Positions 48,053 to 61,029 of a stretch of 64,000 nt of DNA are shown here, piece by piece (position 1 is the first letter of the stretch; every line of letters starts with the position of its first letter). The translations under genes were made by a program, and so were the position numbers. This DNA is from Fasciolopsis buskii (Eukaryota; Platyhelminthes; Trematoda; Plagiorchiida; Fasciolidae). Location: contig LUCM01006032.1 in assembly GCA_008360955.1 (NCBI GenBank), positions 1 to 64,000 on the forward strand, read 5' to 3'. The notes beneath the pieces were generated by a model that saw only the letters and a program-made list of their open reading frames with translations, was not told where the DNA came from and ran no database searches.

Positions 48053-49903
48053 GCATATGTGCACAAGTTCACTGGGCAAAATGCAGTCAGCAGACCGAAA
48101 GTATATGATTGAATAAGTTGAACAGTTATGATAGTCTATTAGTTGCACATAACACATCCAAAGGGAGTACAGGTTTGTCTGCAAATACTTGTGACAAGGT
48201 ATGGTATATAAATAACAGTAGGAATACTCATTTATCTATTGGGAAATGCTAAGAACTACTTCCCAAGGACTAATTAGGTCTCCGATCTCGTTTTTCAAAC
48301 GTTGATGTACCAGCCGCACTCATACACTTCTGACCCGGATCCACTGAACAATTTCGGATATTTCCGAGGCATTTTACATAGTTCTGTATGGTTTTCTGAT
48401 ACCTTGGGGTCTACGCTCGGATTCGCGTCGCACATATCGCGTTTGTCAATAGATAAAACATCGCCATACGAGTTGATGCGGTCCTGGCTCGCTTATTTCC
48501 TTTGAATGGTATGGTTTAGCAAATGCGTCAAGCCCTTTTTTGGTTCATTGCTTATCTTCTACCCATTCGATTTCTTTGCCACCCAAGCTCCTCTTTTTTC
48601 TCGTAACCCAGAACGGCAGAATAACAATGCTGGGTTGTGAGGGTTATCTAAAAAATGAATCATTAAACTGCGACCTTGAACGCGCCTCTAACAATCACGC
48701 TTTATTTAGTACATCCGAAATTCCTCTCCAATTGTACGTTTGCAAGAATCATTAGTTCTGATTGTCTTTTGACTCATCTGAATTATACTTCACAAATGCC
48801 GTTTCGCTCTCCTGTTTATCCATTATTTGTCTGTTGCACCGGTCCAGTTTCTGGTGTTCAACAAATCTTGGCTTTCCCCTTTCGGGTTTCAGTCTTTAAC
48901 ACTTCAGCTCATCTTTTGTTGTTTAGAGCTCAGATCCGTCTCTTGTGGAGCAAGGCTTCGACTACTCGTTCTTCTCTTGACCCAGTGCAATGAAAGGCTC
49001 CCTGACTTATCGATAACTGTTCACGAAATTCTACCTTACAGTCACGAGTCCATCATTCAGCACCCAATGCGTTATCCCCATTCTACAGAGATTAATTTGG
49101 CTTATATTCGTTGATATATGTCAAATATTTTTCTTTTCTGCGCTCTTCTGCCATTCCCGCACACAGTCATCTACTTACCCTTGTCAAACCAGATGCTGCG
49201 CCCCCATGTTTAAGTCTTGTTTCCTCCGGACTTCAAAATTGTGCAATTCCTCATTGCCCTCTAATTAGCTATACTTTTAACAAGGTTTCCTTTAAAAACG
49301 CAGGGCCAATCATCTGGTTAGTACTTTAGTATTCCATCAAGTTCCACTCCACCAATATTTATTAGCGCTTTGGAGTTTTATTATGGTTCATTGCATTTGC
49401 AACGGAAAAGAGAAATAATTAAATAACACTAAGAAGAACGAAGGCTAGAAACCATTTCTTCTTTTACCTAGGAAGACATCGGGTTTTGTAGCATATGATT
49501 GTCACATTTTAACCGCGCCGAGATGTAAAAGAGTTTTTACGGTCAAATGTTGCTAGGTATTCAGGTGAAGTCCATAGACAATCAGGAAATCATTCGAACC
49601 GTCTAAAAATCTAAATCCACTGAACAGCACAACCGTTTGTAGTAATTGATGGTCGACCTCTGGCTACTAACCCTCATCCCACCAACTCAATGGTAACGAA
49701 TTCCTGCCAATATATGCGATGATTTTATTGGCACGTGATTTTCCGTAATGTTCATCACTCAGTCGCCGCCCTTTAGAAGTCATTCACTGGCAACTAGTCA
49801 GCTGGGAAGAAACGTGGATTGTAACGCAAGTTTGTGGATTCAAATCACCTATTTGCTTTGGCGTTCTGGAAGGTCTGCTGACGCCACCTTTGTGCTTAAC
49901 TAG
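48053..49903. other. Pyrimidine-rich stretch without supported gene
   Basis: 48500-49330 is C/T-rich on the plus strand, which lengthens Ser/Leu/Pro-rich frames there. No splice-bordered exon or motif was seen. Confidence 0.4.
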
Positions 49904-50123
49904 ATTTTGTGAAGCTTACCAACCGTCTTCATTAAAACCTGATGATATCATTGTGAATTGCCCCATTGGAAACATGTGCCGAATGTATAAGCTATTTGAA
50001 CATATCGACAATAAGGATAAACTAGGGAGAATGTTGGCTGATAAGCATGACAATTATGGAGGATACATACCAACCACTAAATTACACAAAAACCTGGGAG
50101 AGTTGAACTGTTACCTACAGTGA
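49904..50123 (+). CDS. Candidate terminal exon with an EF-hand-like pattern
   Basis: After GTGCTTAACTAG the plus strand is open for about 72 codons to a stop. The peptide includes PDDIIVNCPIGNMCRMYKLF, then HIDNKDKLGRMLADK and NYGGYIPTTKLHKNLGEL. The last part parallels calmodulin's third hand ([22 protein letters not shown]), with GGYI-xxx-KL and NLGEL kept and most acidic ligands lost. It could be a divergent EF-hand protein, a decayed copy, or chance. Confidence 0.35.
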
Positions 50124-53100
50124 CATGGATGCGTGATTTTTAATTTGAGGCGATGGACGAAGTAAACAAAATTAGACATAAATTACTTCAGTTTCATATG
50201 GTATTCAGTCCATTCAAATTTTCACACCACTCGGACGGATCGCTTGGTGTCATACCTCGAGTAATAGTAGATGGGAAGGAACATTTCGCGTTATTATGAA
50301 GCAAAAAGTTAGCAACACTATGAAAACCGATGTTTTCGTTAGAATGAAAAATTCAGTTTTCCATCCCTAATGTGATGTACTTGTCTTAAGGGGAGATTTT
50401 CTGGAAAACGTCTGCATGGGATAATCTGTGACCCAGAGTCACGTTTGCATTGTTGGGGAAATGGGTGTACATAAAGCTGCTTCTAATTTGCTTAAGGCAG
50501 GGCAAATAGTTGGCAGTGGATCTTAAACATTGGCGCGTGGCTCTTAAACTATGTCCATTGACTCATAAACTACGTAATATACCTCGATGAAATATTCTAT
50601 TGTCGATTTTTTTTCGTTTTTGGTTCTTCTTGGTGATTTTTTGTGACGCCTATTGCCATCAAGCATACAAATGTTCACCTGGTAGTTTCGATCAAAGTCA
50701 GTCAGCATCCAAAAACGATAAATTTGTTCTTCGCAATTATTGTAGCAAATGCACCAACGCACTATTTAACTTACCCGAAACAATTAAAATATGTGGAGCA
50801 CTGCAGGCTGCTATTTGAATATTCGGTGTACCGCACTCGCCAGCGACTCAACACTAATGTTACTATATATACCAGGTCAAACTGGATTTACAAACTGAAA
50901 ATATCACATGAATCCAAGTACGCATAGCAGGCATCCTTGCCAGCAAACCAATCAAACTCCGATTAAAGTGGATTTCAGCCTTCCGCAACGGAAGAAGTAT
51001 CAAAGCATTAACCTTAGCTAGGAAAAACAGCTGATACGTGTTTCCGACTTCAATCAAACGTGTGCTTTGTTTTGGAAGGAATAGAAACTGGCGTTCGGAA
51101 AAAAGATAATCTCAAAGTAAGCAATAAAATGACTCTGACTAACCGGTGTAGACCAGGAAACATTACTCCTCAGTTAACAAATCTATCAAATAAATCCAGT
51201 GTAAACGAAATTTGGTAAACAACTCAGTTAATACGCTGTCCATTTGATGTTATTGTACTTGCTAAATGTGAAAAAAAGCCATAAATGCTACTGTGCATAG
51301 GAATTCCTCAAAGGCGCATGATAGGTGTTATGCAGATCCCAGATTATCCGATGTGCTTAATTTGTGCTGTCTTATCATGCCGAAAAATAAGAATCTAATT
51401 GTGAAGCGATCATCTTTGAAACGATTGAAAGATAATAAATCGGTTTCCCGTACACAAGCTTATGATTGGTGAGAAGTACATTATGTTAAGTTACTGATAA
51501 TTTTGTCAGAAGGACAGGATTCGTGACAGTGTTATCAATGAGTTAGACGATCAGCGCGTGGGACTCGGCATACCGATTGTGATCGGACGTTGGGAAAAGT
51601 GTGACAAAGATTGCGAATCATGGACACGATAAACGGTGGTGGTTACATGCAATTAACAAACGGTGACAAGGAAGTTGCGATTACAAAACGAACGCAGGCA
51701 AAACGCACTGTAGCGCACCTTTGAACCTGCATCTTAAACACGTTTAATACATTGACCTAACACCTGCTTTTTGAAAATTGACGCAATAATTGTGGGATTA
51801 AAACGGAAATGATAGTAAGTTGTTGTGTTTCCTACTTATTGACCAACCGACAGAAGAATGAGTTTGAATGATTTTGTAAAACCAAGAACATGGGCTCCGC
51901 TGATTTTGAAAGGATAACTCATTTAGCCTTACTTTAAGAGCCAAACGCCGCAGTTTACGGGCCTAAGCAGGGTATTTAGGATCTAAGCGCCAGAGTTTAG
52001 AGGCCAACTACCCGTGTCAAATAAATTATTCACTTCATTTTGATTAAAAAGGAGCAGCTTTTTCTGCGTTCAAATTCTTTTTAAATTATATGTGAACATA
52101 GATAGCTGTGACTCAAATGTTGATGAAACTGCTGTCGTCAGGCTGACTGTCACGTCATATTTAGTGGGACCTCATGAAGTTCGCTACCTTAATTCATGAA
52201 ACCGTGAAGATTCCTATGCACGCAATACACAGCAACACTAATCCGGGTAGTTAAACCTACCTTATCGAAACTGGGCAAAACTCGTTGTCTTGACCAACAT
52301 ATATGGACTGCACCGTAACGCCGATTTCGCTTACTAGATTTTCTAATCGTTTTCTCATTTTGCTCTATTTTTGGTCGAAACTCATATCAAGCGTGAATCA
52401 GAACAATCCGCTTTCAGTTCTAAAACCAAGTTTTTTACTACCCGATTTGTCCAAGCCTGATTTTTTTAATTCACTTTTCCGTTGCTCCGTCACTCTGCTT
52501 GAACCACAAAATCGGCAATTTTTAAAAATTGTGACATGCTTTTGATGCAGCTGAAGTTCCGCATTATCTTCCACGTTTTACCATGTTCCTAGCGGAAAAG
52601 CACGACTACGTTGCATATTTATTCGACGAATTCCTCATCGGATATTTTGAGAAATGTCGACCTGCGTATTTCCCTCTACTAATCCATCCGTCGATCAATC
52701 ATTAAGTTTCTATGAAAATACCTATTTGTCCACCCATTTTTATGCATGTCTATATATTTATGGACCCATCAGGTAACATATTTATCTATTTACTCGTCCA
52801 CTCATTTCTATCCATCTAATTTCCTGTTTATTTTATTATCTTATCTATCCACGCTTACTCTCACCTATGTATCAACTAATGTGCCAATCTATCAATTATT
52901 ATTTCCAAACATTTTGCACACATATTTATATATTTATACATTTATGTTTTTCAATTTAGCTATCTATCCACTCGAATATATCTATCTAGTTATCTTTCTG
53001 TGCATTTATTTACATATATATATATATCCTCCCAATCTTATATATCTATCCACTCGTATCTATCTACCAATCTACCTACGCATCACCGTTACAAATCTCG

Positions 53101-54309
53101 GCGCTGCTTCCAACCATGCTAGATCTGCATCTCCCACTCAAACTTTTATTGAAATCGGACTGTCCTTTTCCACTGCTTTATGAGAGCTCAATGGTTTTGT
53201 ATTCCTTCATCTCAAATTAGGGGTATCTCATAAAATGTTACGATATTTCACGAAATGGGGTATGTTCATTTAGTTTTATGGCGGATAATTTGAGCACTGG
53301 AACTTTGACCACGGTCGTTTTTGTTGAAGATACTGAGCAAATGCTTCAAACGTTCCCTCTGTAAGCTACTACCATCCTTGAGATAGTACAATTTCTGCCA
53401 ATATCGTTCAGTAATCTGTTATATTCTTTTCGTCCTATTCGTTTCAGCTGAAGTTAAAAGGCCGCGTTCTAGGATTGGTAGTCGAATTTAATCAATGACT
53501 TATAACGTATCAAATGGTCCAATGTCATCGCGAATTCCTTAATGTGCACAAGGCAGCAGTTTGAGAGCCTTCAGCTATAGCATAAGACCCACGGTGTGGA
53601 AGTTTTAAAAATACTTATCCTACACATGCCATAACATGTCATCGTGGTTCCCACACTTACATTTTGAGGGTTCAAATCTGTGCTGCAAGTGCAGTGCACG
53701 TTACTTAGGCACAAGCGCCAACCACAAAGGCTGTGAAAGTAGGACCCACAGAAACCAATAAGATTGACCTTAATATTAACAGTAAATACAGTATTTAAAG
53801 AGGCACGCGGCACAGATTGCGCGAAATCGCCGCTAGCCTAAGACTGAAATTTAGGGCGTGCTCACATCAGAAAATAATTACTCATTAGGATTGCTTTCAA
53901 ATTCTACATATTTTGGGTCATTGCTGAATCCGTTAACGACTCAATAAGCCAGTTTCCGTCCAAAGATGGTTTAGAGAGAGCGGTTGAATTGTGAATCTGA
54001 ATCATCCGAATGCATGTACCAAATCAGAACCTTTATTATTCACTGCAAACAGCACAACTGCCGCGCTGAAGGTAGTTTTCTGAAATTTGACGGAAATTAT
54101 TCAGAAACGTAGGACCGGTACCAAACGAATGTAACTAAACCATAGCGAGATTGACTGCCACCGAAGCAGGAAAAACAAAAACATCAGGATAATAAAAACT
54201 AAATACCAGGACACCAGAAAATAGAACAACTGCATCTTCGATTTATGATAGTCCACGTTTATCTAAACGTAGAGTACAGCAGCCAGTTGACTGTTGAATT
54301 ACCTCCAAA
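50124..54309. other. No supported gene; includes the tetranucleotide tract
   Basis: Overlapping frames at 50600-50930 share no motif. The rest is AT-rich. Confidence 0.4.
52680..53080. repeat. Degenerate TATC/CCAT tetranucleotide-rich tract
   Basis: The plus strand is built from TATCTATC, CTATCCA, TTTATATATT and similar words for about 400 bases. It generates a 145-codon open frame rich in Tyr, Ile, Leu and Ser with no protein character. It looks like a decayed microsatellite. Confidence 0.7.
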
Positions 54310-55550
54310 AAACATCACAACAGTGAATTTCGAAATTTACTCTCTGATCTATCTCACAAAAAAATATGTTCAATCAAACTACTAGCTGCAGACTAAAATG
54401 ACCGGAGAGTAATAGTGGTGAAGACTAAGTATTCGTGATTTCCTTGCACACGATAACGGTTAGTACTGACATGGAGCCTAAAATGCAAAGGTGATTACTG
54501 CTAAGGAATATCCCCAATATAGGCAAAGACCGACTCCACTCTGTCTTGCGCGATGAATTTACCCTGTATTCACGACTACACCATACGTTACAGGAACAAG
54601 ACAATTCACATGGGAAATCGTTTTGCCACCTTCGTGACTTTCAACATACGTTACTACGGACAAACAGTGTCATATACATCACAAATATTAGATTCGATTA
54701 TTAGATTCAAGGCACAGAAAACCGTTTAATTGGAAGCAAACTTAGATATGGTCACACCATACGAGGGACAAGTTAGTTCAATGCGCATATATGGTTGGAA
54801 AAATGATCAGATTGATTACAAGTGCAGTATTTATGAGCAAATGTTCCCGTTTTGAATATCGCCCTTGACCACAAAACCACGCACAGGTTACGCAGTTCAT
54901 TTCGTGATGTCCCAGGATGTCCGCGAAGTGCCAGCCAAATGTTCACTGAATTAAAGCGATCAAATATACTAATTAGGGTTCACCCATTATACACTCGTTG
55001 ATGATTCTTAATTTGTAACGTGAAATGTATTATGGGAATAGCGAATAATGGACATTGGTTATTTGTAGTCACCGCGGTTAGGGATGGTAAATCACATCAG
55101 CCAGCTAACCGACATTGGTTATATCTGTTTGAGCTTGGGATCCATTGCTCGTTTTGAATATACCACCGTTTCTGTTTCTATCACTACCCGATAATTTTGA
55201 TTGACTTATAGACAGGATATTGGGACCTGACATTCACACCATCATCTACTTTCTTGGTTTCTAATTATCTCAAGTTTGCAATTTGGCTACCTTGCATAAC
55301 AGCGACTGATTTCATTAGGGTCAATATCATTAATTCCACATTCCAAAAGACCGCGTGCGACTGTGTGAAATGCGCAAAGTGTATAATAGCGAGAAAATAA
55401 TTAGATGTACCACGTATGGAACTGAGTCCTCACGTTTGGTAAGGAATACGTATAAACTATAGCTTACTAAAACGTGACCTATGCCAAGACGAAACAAAAT
55501 ACTTATAGCCTGATCTGCTCGAATTGCGGACTTGATTACAACTTGAGAAG
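54310..55550 (+). repeat. Long diverged repeat, left arm of an inverted pair
   Basis: It matches the reverse complement of 61030-62250 along nearly its whole length. Shared anchors include TAGGGTTCACCCA, AACCGTTTAA, GATATGGTCACACCAT, AGTTCATTTCG(T/C)GATGTCCCA, ATTATG(G)GAATAGCGAAT, ACCGCGGTTA and GAATACGTATA. Many small gaps and substitutions separate the arms, so the pair is old. No long open frame remains in either direction. A worn transposable element is the likeliest origin; the class cannot be named. Confidence 0.75.
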
Positions 55551-55560
55551 AAATTGATAC

Positions 55561-55640
55561 CACGGGCTGGAATCAAACTGGTGACAATCCGCCAGCCTCG
55601 CACATGCTTTGCCTCAGCCCCTTACATATACGGTTCTCGA
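55561..55640 (-). mobile_element. tRNA-like unit, probably a SINE head
   Basis: On the minus strand box A GGGCTGAGGCA (plus 55610-55620) and box B AGTTTGATTCC (plus 55569-55579) have tRNA-like spacing. Stem pairing is poor. It directly abuts the right end of the long repeat 54310-55550. Confidence 0.5.
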
Positions 55641-55798
55641 ACGTGAACTAGGTGAGTGATGATCCAGTGTTGCGCAGACCACTATTGCACTAACATGCCA
55701 ACTAACGTGGAGTTGGTCGCTGGGATTAGCTGTCTTTGGAATATTGGTTTGAACAACGATAGTTGTTCACTCATATAGTTAACACTCGGGAACAACGT

Positions 55799-55880
55799 CC
55801 ACCGTATCTCAGAGGTGGAGCAACTGGGAGTTAAGTGGAAGGTCTCCCGGTCGATTCCGGCTGCTCACGAGGAATTATGG
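55799..55880 (+). mobile_element. tRNA-like unit, probably a SINE head, opposite orientation
   Basis: Box A TATCTCAGAGG (55805-55815) and box B GGTCGATTCC (55849-55858) are present. The short TCTCCC..GGTCGATTCCGG context is tRNA-like, but a full cloverleaf is not convincing. It points away from the minus-strand unit at 55561-55640. Confidence 0.5.
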
Positions 55881-57030
55881 ATGCACGGTGCACAAGCAGA
55901 TTTTCTTTTTGTATAGCTGCTCGCCCCGCGTGGTTTGAACAACCAACTTTGAAGTGTCCAGCCCAATTTAAAGTCGGATAAGATTAGCACTATTAGTCTG
56001 AACAGTAAATTTTCAGCATAGAGCTTATCTAGGAAACATTTTAAAAATTAGGACAGTGCGACCTACTGATAATAATGCTAATTTAAATGTTGGCTCTTGT
56101 CCATGAGGGCTTTTATCTGACTAAACTTGGTCGGTGAAATGCTGAAAAGTAATTTGTAGGATGCAGAATTAGTGACATTCAGGATGCCAATGTTAGACAA
56201 TAGAGCTACTTGAATTTAAACCTGGCGGATACGAAAGGCTTACCCTTGGAGGAAAATTGGTATACAAAGTTCAGTTGAGTCTGTCAAAATATTGAAGCAT
56301 AGCTTGTCACGGACCAAAATGTGCGACTAACATAGACATCTGACATCTAGCTAGACATCACCAAATATTTACATTACTTTAGTACATAGCGAACGTTGGA
56401 TATAGCGAGAAAATAAAAGGGGAATGTGAAACGTCTCATGATAAAACAAAAACACGCAGATTCTTTCAATAAGTCTTCTTAAACCTGTAAGTACCTCAAG
56501 AGAGAAGAAGGGGGAAAAGGCAAAATGTGGACAGCTCTCCTCTTTGTTGGACACGAATGGGCTGTCTGAAGAAGCACCGCGGTATCTGGAGCGCCAGTTT
56601 GGCGAAACCCATATGAATTCCAGGCAAAGTGCACGAGTCAACTGTGAGATGGGCCTGTTCTGAAATAAATGAATCCCCGAGACTTTTGCGAAAATCGGCC
56701 GACCAAATGAAGTTATGCTAGACCGCGTGAACAGTTGCGTAACCGACCTAAATACTCGTCAAACGCTAAGTTTAATTGTAAATGCATCCCGTTATCAATG
56801 AGTGACCAAATGACCGTCTGCTTTTGTTGTCCAACATTGAAAACAGATGTATCCTGCCGACAGAGTTGAATGCGTAACCACAGTCAAGAAGACACATGCA
56901 AGATTTGTCAGTTTGGTCGCGTGCGAATGAAGCAAGTTAGCATCGATTGTTGACTGTTGTTTGAAGTAAATGAACTGATCATAGTCTTCGGTCATCCGTA
57001 CACAGATTAAGATGTGTGAGAAGCAACTTT
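55881..57030. other. No supported gene
   Basis: A 90-codon minus-strand frame (56641-56369) lacks motifs and splice support. Confidence 0.4.
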
Positions 57031-57300
57031 TCCTGAACTAATTCATCATGTAATATTCACTCCCAAATGGTTAGTAAGAAACCAAAGAAGCACTTTCTAA
57101 CGGTTTCATATTTGTTAGGAATCAATATTTCAAATACCTCTAGAAGAATAAAGTGCATGCCTTGGGAAGAAACGAACCGATTTTCTTCTTTAGAGCGAGA
57201 ATGGTTCTCACCGGTTTCCATGAGTCCGCTGTGGTGTTGTTTCTTATGTATGTGTTGAAAAGATCTGTGAATGGTTCAGTTTGATACGGAGTGCGATACT
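57031..57300 (-). mobile_element. Worn third copy of the second SINE family
   Basis: 57031-57120 matches the 3' part of the 31.7/32.1-kb units (CCTGAACTAATTCATCATG, then TTGTTAGGAATCA). Weaker matches continue through GTGCAT..TGGGA..CGAACC..GATTTT up to GTGAATGG near 57270. Both promoter boxes are degraded. The open plus-strand frame of 63 codons inside it is not a gene. Confidence 0.5.
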
Positions 57301-60300
57301 TAGAAATTATGGACTGAACGTTTGCACTCTTCAACTAATGCTTCATTAAAACTTCTCCATTTGTAGCAAGTTGAGCACAATCTCGAACTACAGATATTCA
57401 GACAAACTAGGTGTGCTCTGTTCTCGTCCCCAAACTTTAGTTCGCAATAACGGAGACGTAGGAAAAATTGGCTGGTCTTACAAAAGCTCAAAATAACTAA
57501 GTTTACTAAATGCCCTTTCAATCACGTAGGTGAACGAATTCCATTTCGGACCATCATCAATTTTGTCCATTTGATCTGATTTTGCAAAAACGAAACGCGA
57601 ATGGACCGCGAATGAATTGTTGTCGCCGGGCAATATGTTGGTCACCTCTCAAAGCACTGGAAAGTTCTGCTCACTCTTAAACTATGGTTTCTAGGATCCG
57701 TGTTAGATATCTGTCCCAAAGTTTGTGTTACCCACACTCACCGTTGGCCATTCAGTCATACGTTATGATAAGCATATGGCAGTGAGGTCCTATGGACACT
57801 TTTTTGCATGAACAAGAAAAGGAACCAAAGATGCAGTTACACAACCTGGCATACTAGTTTCGGCGGCTAATACACAGCTGGTCTGCATGTAAGCAAATCG
57901 CATTCCGGATAAGAACAGTCACTTCAATCGCTAAGACATTTGTTTGATATCTAGCAAGGACCAAGCCTACCGCCATTATTATGGAAGCCAAGTGATATAT
58001 AAAGAGGCCAGATTTGGCTATCGGAATCTAAGTAGCAAGGCGAGCTATCATTCAGCGCCATAAGCACAGTTGAATAACAGGTCAACTAATCCATCGGTAT
58101 TCCGAATTTCATTTTTCCACGTTATGCGACTTGTTGGAATTCCTGAAGTTACTGCATTCTACGAGCTCCCTTCGCATTCCTTATATCTGTGACTTCCGCA
58201 GATTTGCAAGCAGCTAAGATTTACTCGTCAAAAATAGGTGGCATTTGAGTGCAATTATATTTGGAAAATTCGAATTCATGCCTTGATACACACAGTGAAC
58301 GTGAATAGTGTCGGAATAGAAAGTGAAATATTGCACAATAGCTAGAAATATGCACAACAGCCTTGAATACAATCCGTTAGATCCGTGAGTCATCCACTGT
58401 AACGCTTTATCGCTGTTGATTTTTACTTCATATTGCTGTCAACTATTTTTGTAGGACAAAATCAAGTGTTAATGTAAACTCCTTGCGCGCAAACCAGACT
58501 GTCTTCATGCTTACCAGTTATCTTGCATAACCAACAATCTCGAATGTGTAATCCGCGTAAGCGACACTGCATACGCAAATTTATCTTACGTCAGCAGTAC
58601 ATTCGGGGTGATGACGAGCAGACAAAAGGCAGTCAGATTTTTTTAATTTGGTCACACCTAACTGATATTATTTTCATTTGTATTCTACATAGCACATCAA
58701 TAATTCACCAATATCTATGTCACGTGAAACTCATGCCTAACGAGTCTACACGGGAAGAGTATTGCGACAATACATTGCAATCGGGTTTATCGGTGCTTAT
58801 TGTTTTATCGGTGGTATGATCTCTTAAGCAAGCAAGTTTAATTATGATGCCAAGCTAGAGCGAAAATCACGGACAGATTAGACTGAGTATAATTAAACGA
58901 ACGTGTGATAAACCGGAAGTCAAATGCTCGAAATAAATACACGACAAAAGGACGTGACAAATCATCTGACTACATTAAATGCATAGCGCTAATACCCATC
59001 CTTTTCCGGTCGTGTATATTAACCTTTTTTCAAACCACGACCGCGCAACGTTCATGTTCTAACTAGCTGAGCGTTCTCGGGCTGATTTGACGGTGTGCCG
59101 AATACTTGTCTTCGTTCGCTTGGGCCTCCCTCTGGCTGTGTTAGTCCGATTGCCCTGAGTAAGGGATCAAACTGCGGCTCTCACCTGCAGAAGTCGTGCT
59201 GTCTATCTGAGTTGTGACCATGCTGCGTCTACTTTTCCCCTAATCGACCTTTGTTGCTCGGACGACAGTTTAAAATAATCATTGTTACAACTTTAAATCA
59301 TTCCTTCTGATCGGTTCGTGGCGCAGGGTCTATTATTCTCTCCACCCGTCGTGGTTGCATCCTCCTCTTCATAAGCAATACATATGTTGATCAGTCGTGG
59401 TTGCATTTTGAAGTGGGAATCGTCTTTTAAAGGAAGGAAAACGCATGCAATAACTTTTAAATTTGCAAACAATTTATCCGAAAATAACTGACGTAACTGT
59501 GAATATTTTTAGAAAATGAGGTACAGTTAGAAGTAGGAGAAATGCAGTCCCACATTCTGTTGAGAACAGAGGTGTATGCTCGATGCTGTTTGGTAAATCG
59601 ATTGATAAATTTCGACAACATCGCAGTAAAACGTGGAAAATGATTTTGAATGCAAGTTCGAGAACATCCGAAGGCTAACTTTTTGAGATGAAATTTGCTA
59701 TTAAGTGTATGATGTGATTCTATTTCCTTATACACAAAGCCAATTTTTCGCTAATTTCCAATATTCGGGATATAAATTAAACGGTCCAAGTAGGAGTAAA
59801 GAAGCACCACTGTTTAAGAGCACTATATCACGATTGTAGCGCGTTCGTTCACAGTTTAAGAGCCTCCATGAATATTTACGCTGACATTAGTAAACAACAG
59901 ATACGCATCCCAGTACAAATCGACCAGGCTGGGATTCCTGGAGTGCATTTAAATGCAATATCTTTGGGTGCAATTTAATAGTGGGACCTCGTCATTGAGT
60001 AGACTCTTGCCACCTGTCTATCATTCCAGTAGGCAAACAATAAACTCGCGTGCCGTTTCAGTACAATCCATCGCAGTTCATGAGTTACACGCTAATGCCA
60101 GTCAACTTCGGAGATTAACAGTATGATAGGGTTGAGAAACGGTGTAAAACGAACGGGAATCTGAGATTTAATTCTGAATTCCTCGTATAAAACCGGGAGC
60201 TGGGGTTGAGATTGACTGAGCAAGTGTACCTTGTCATTGCGCATAAGCGGATCAGCGTGTCACATTAACTTGTCGAGGGAAATTTTTGTAGTGTGAAACT

Positions 60301-61029
60301 TTCAGTTTACCTTTTGCTTTTTCAACTTTTCAATTCGAACATACAGTTGTGCCTGCTCGGCTCGCGGTTAACTGCAGTTCGAAGCCTGCTAACTTTCCTT
60401 GGTACCTGCATTGTTCTAGTTCTGTAGTGCGGTGTAAAAAACCTCAACTATTTGGCAATATTGATTGTTTGAACGTTGACTTATGCATGCATGTGAAAGC
60501 CTTGGTAACCAGTAGCTTGTCATCTATTCTATGACTCAGACTCAATGATTAGCTACATTGTGTCCTTCCTATTCCCCATGTTTAGTCCATCTGCTTTCTT
60601 TCCACCCTCATGAGTGTTTGCATTTCTTGTATCAAGTGTATTGGAACAATAAATATTTTTTTGCAAGGACATTGCCTGGTGAAAACTGCAAGCTGAAACA
60701 TGTTTATTATGTATTTTCCAAACGAATGCTCTTTACTTTCTCTGGGTTTCCTTTTGGCGTTTAGTCCGATCCGGACAAAACTATTTCACACAACACTGAA
60801 CCATCTACGTCTACTAAAACCGAACTGAATTTTCACACCGATAAATCCAGAGACCAAGAACCCTTTCATTTTCCATTCGACTAGTGAATTTATCATGTCA
60901 TTTGCCTAACCCATCTGCTATTCTTCATCCACTTCTTGTCCTGCCTCGTCGCCCTTCATTCAGTTGTTGGAATACAGAGTTTAAGTGTGATAAATTAGGT
61001 GAAACAACTCAATGATTCGTGTATAAAAG
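57301..61029. other. Spacer between the arms of the long inverted repeat
   Basis: Frames of about 90-98 codons at 58523-58819 (+) and 59735-59457 (-) have no recognised domain. The weak tRNA-like unit at 59160 lies here. Confidence 0.4.
59160..59215 (-). mobile_element. Weak tRNA-like unit
   Basis: The minus strand reads AGTTTGATCCC (plus 59163-59173) with an A-box-like AACTCAGATAGACAGC about 30 bases upstream. The second box is a fair match and the first poor. Confidence 0.3.

Noticed and set aside
52746..53183. Longest open frame in the window, 145 codons
   Set aside because: It is translated tetranucleotide repeat.
53420..53450. Minus-strand AGGACGAAA resembling the hammerhead 3' core
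   Set aside because: No CUGAUGA partner upstream on that strand.
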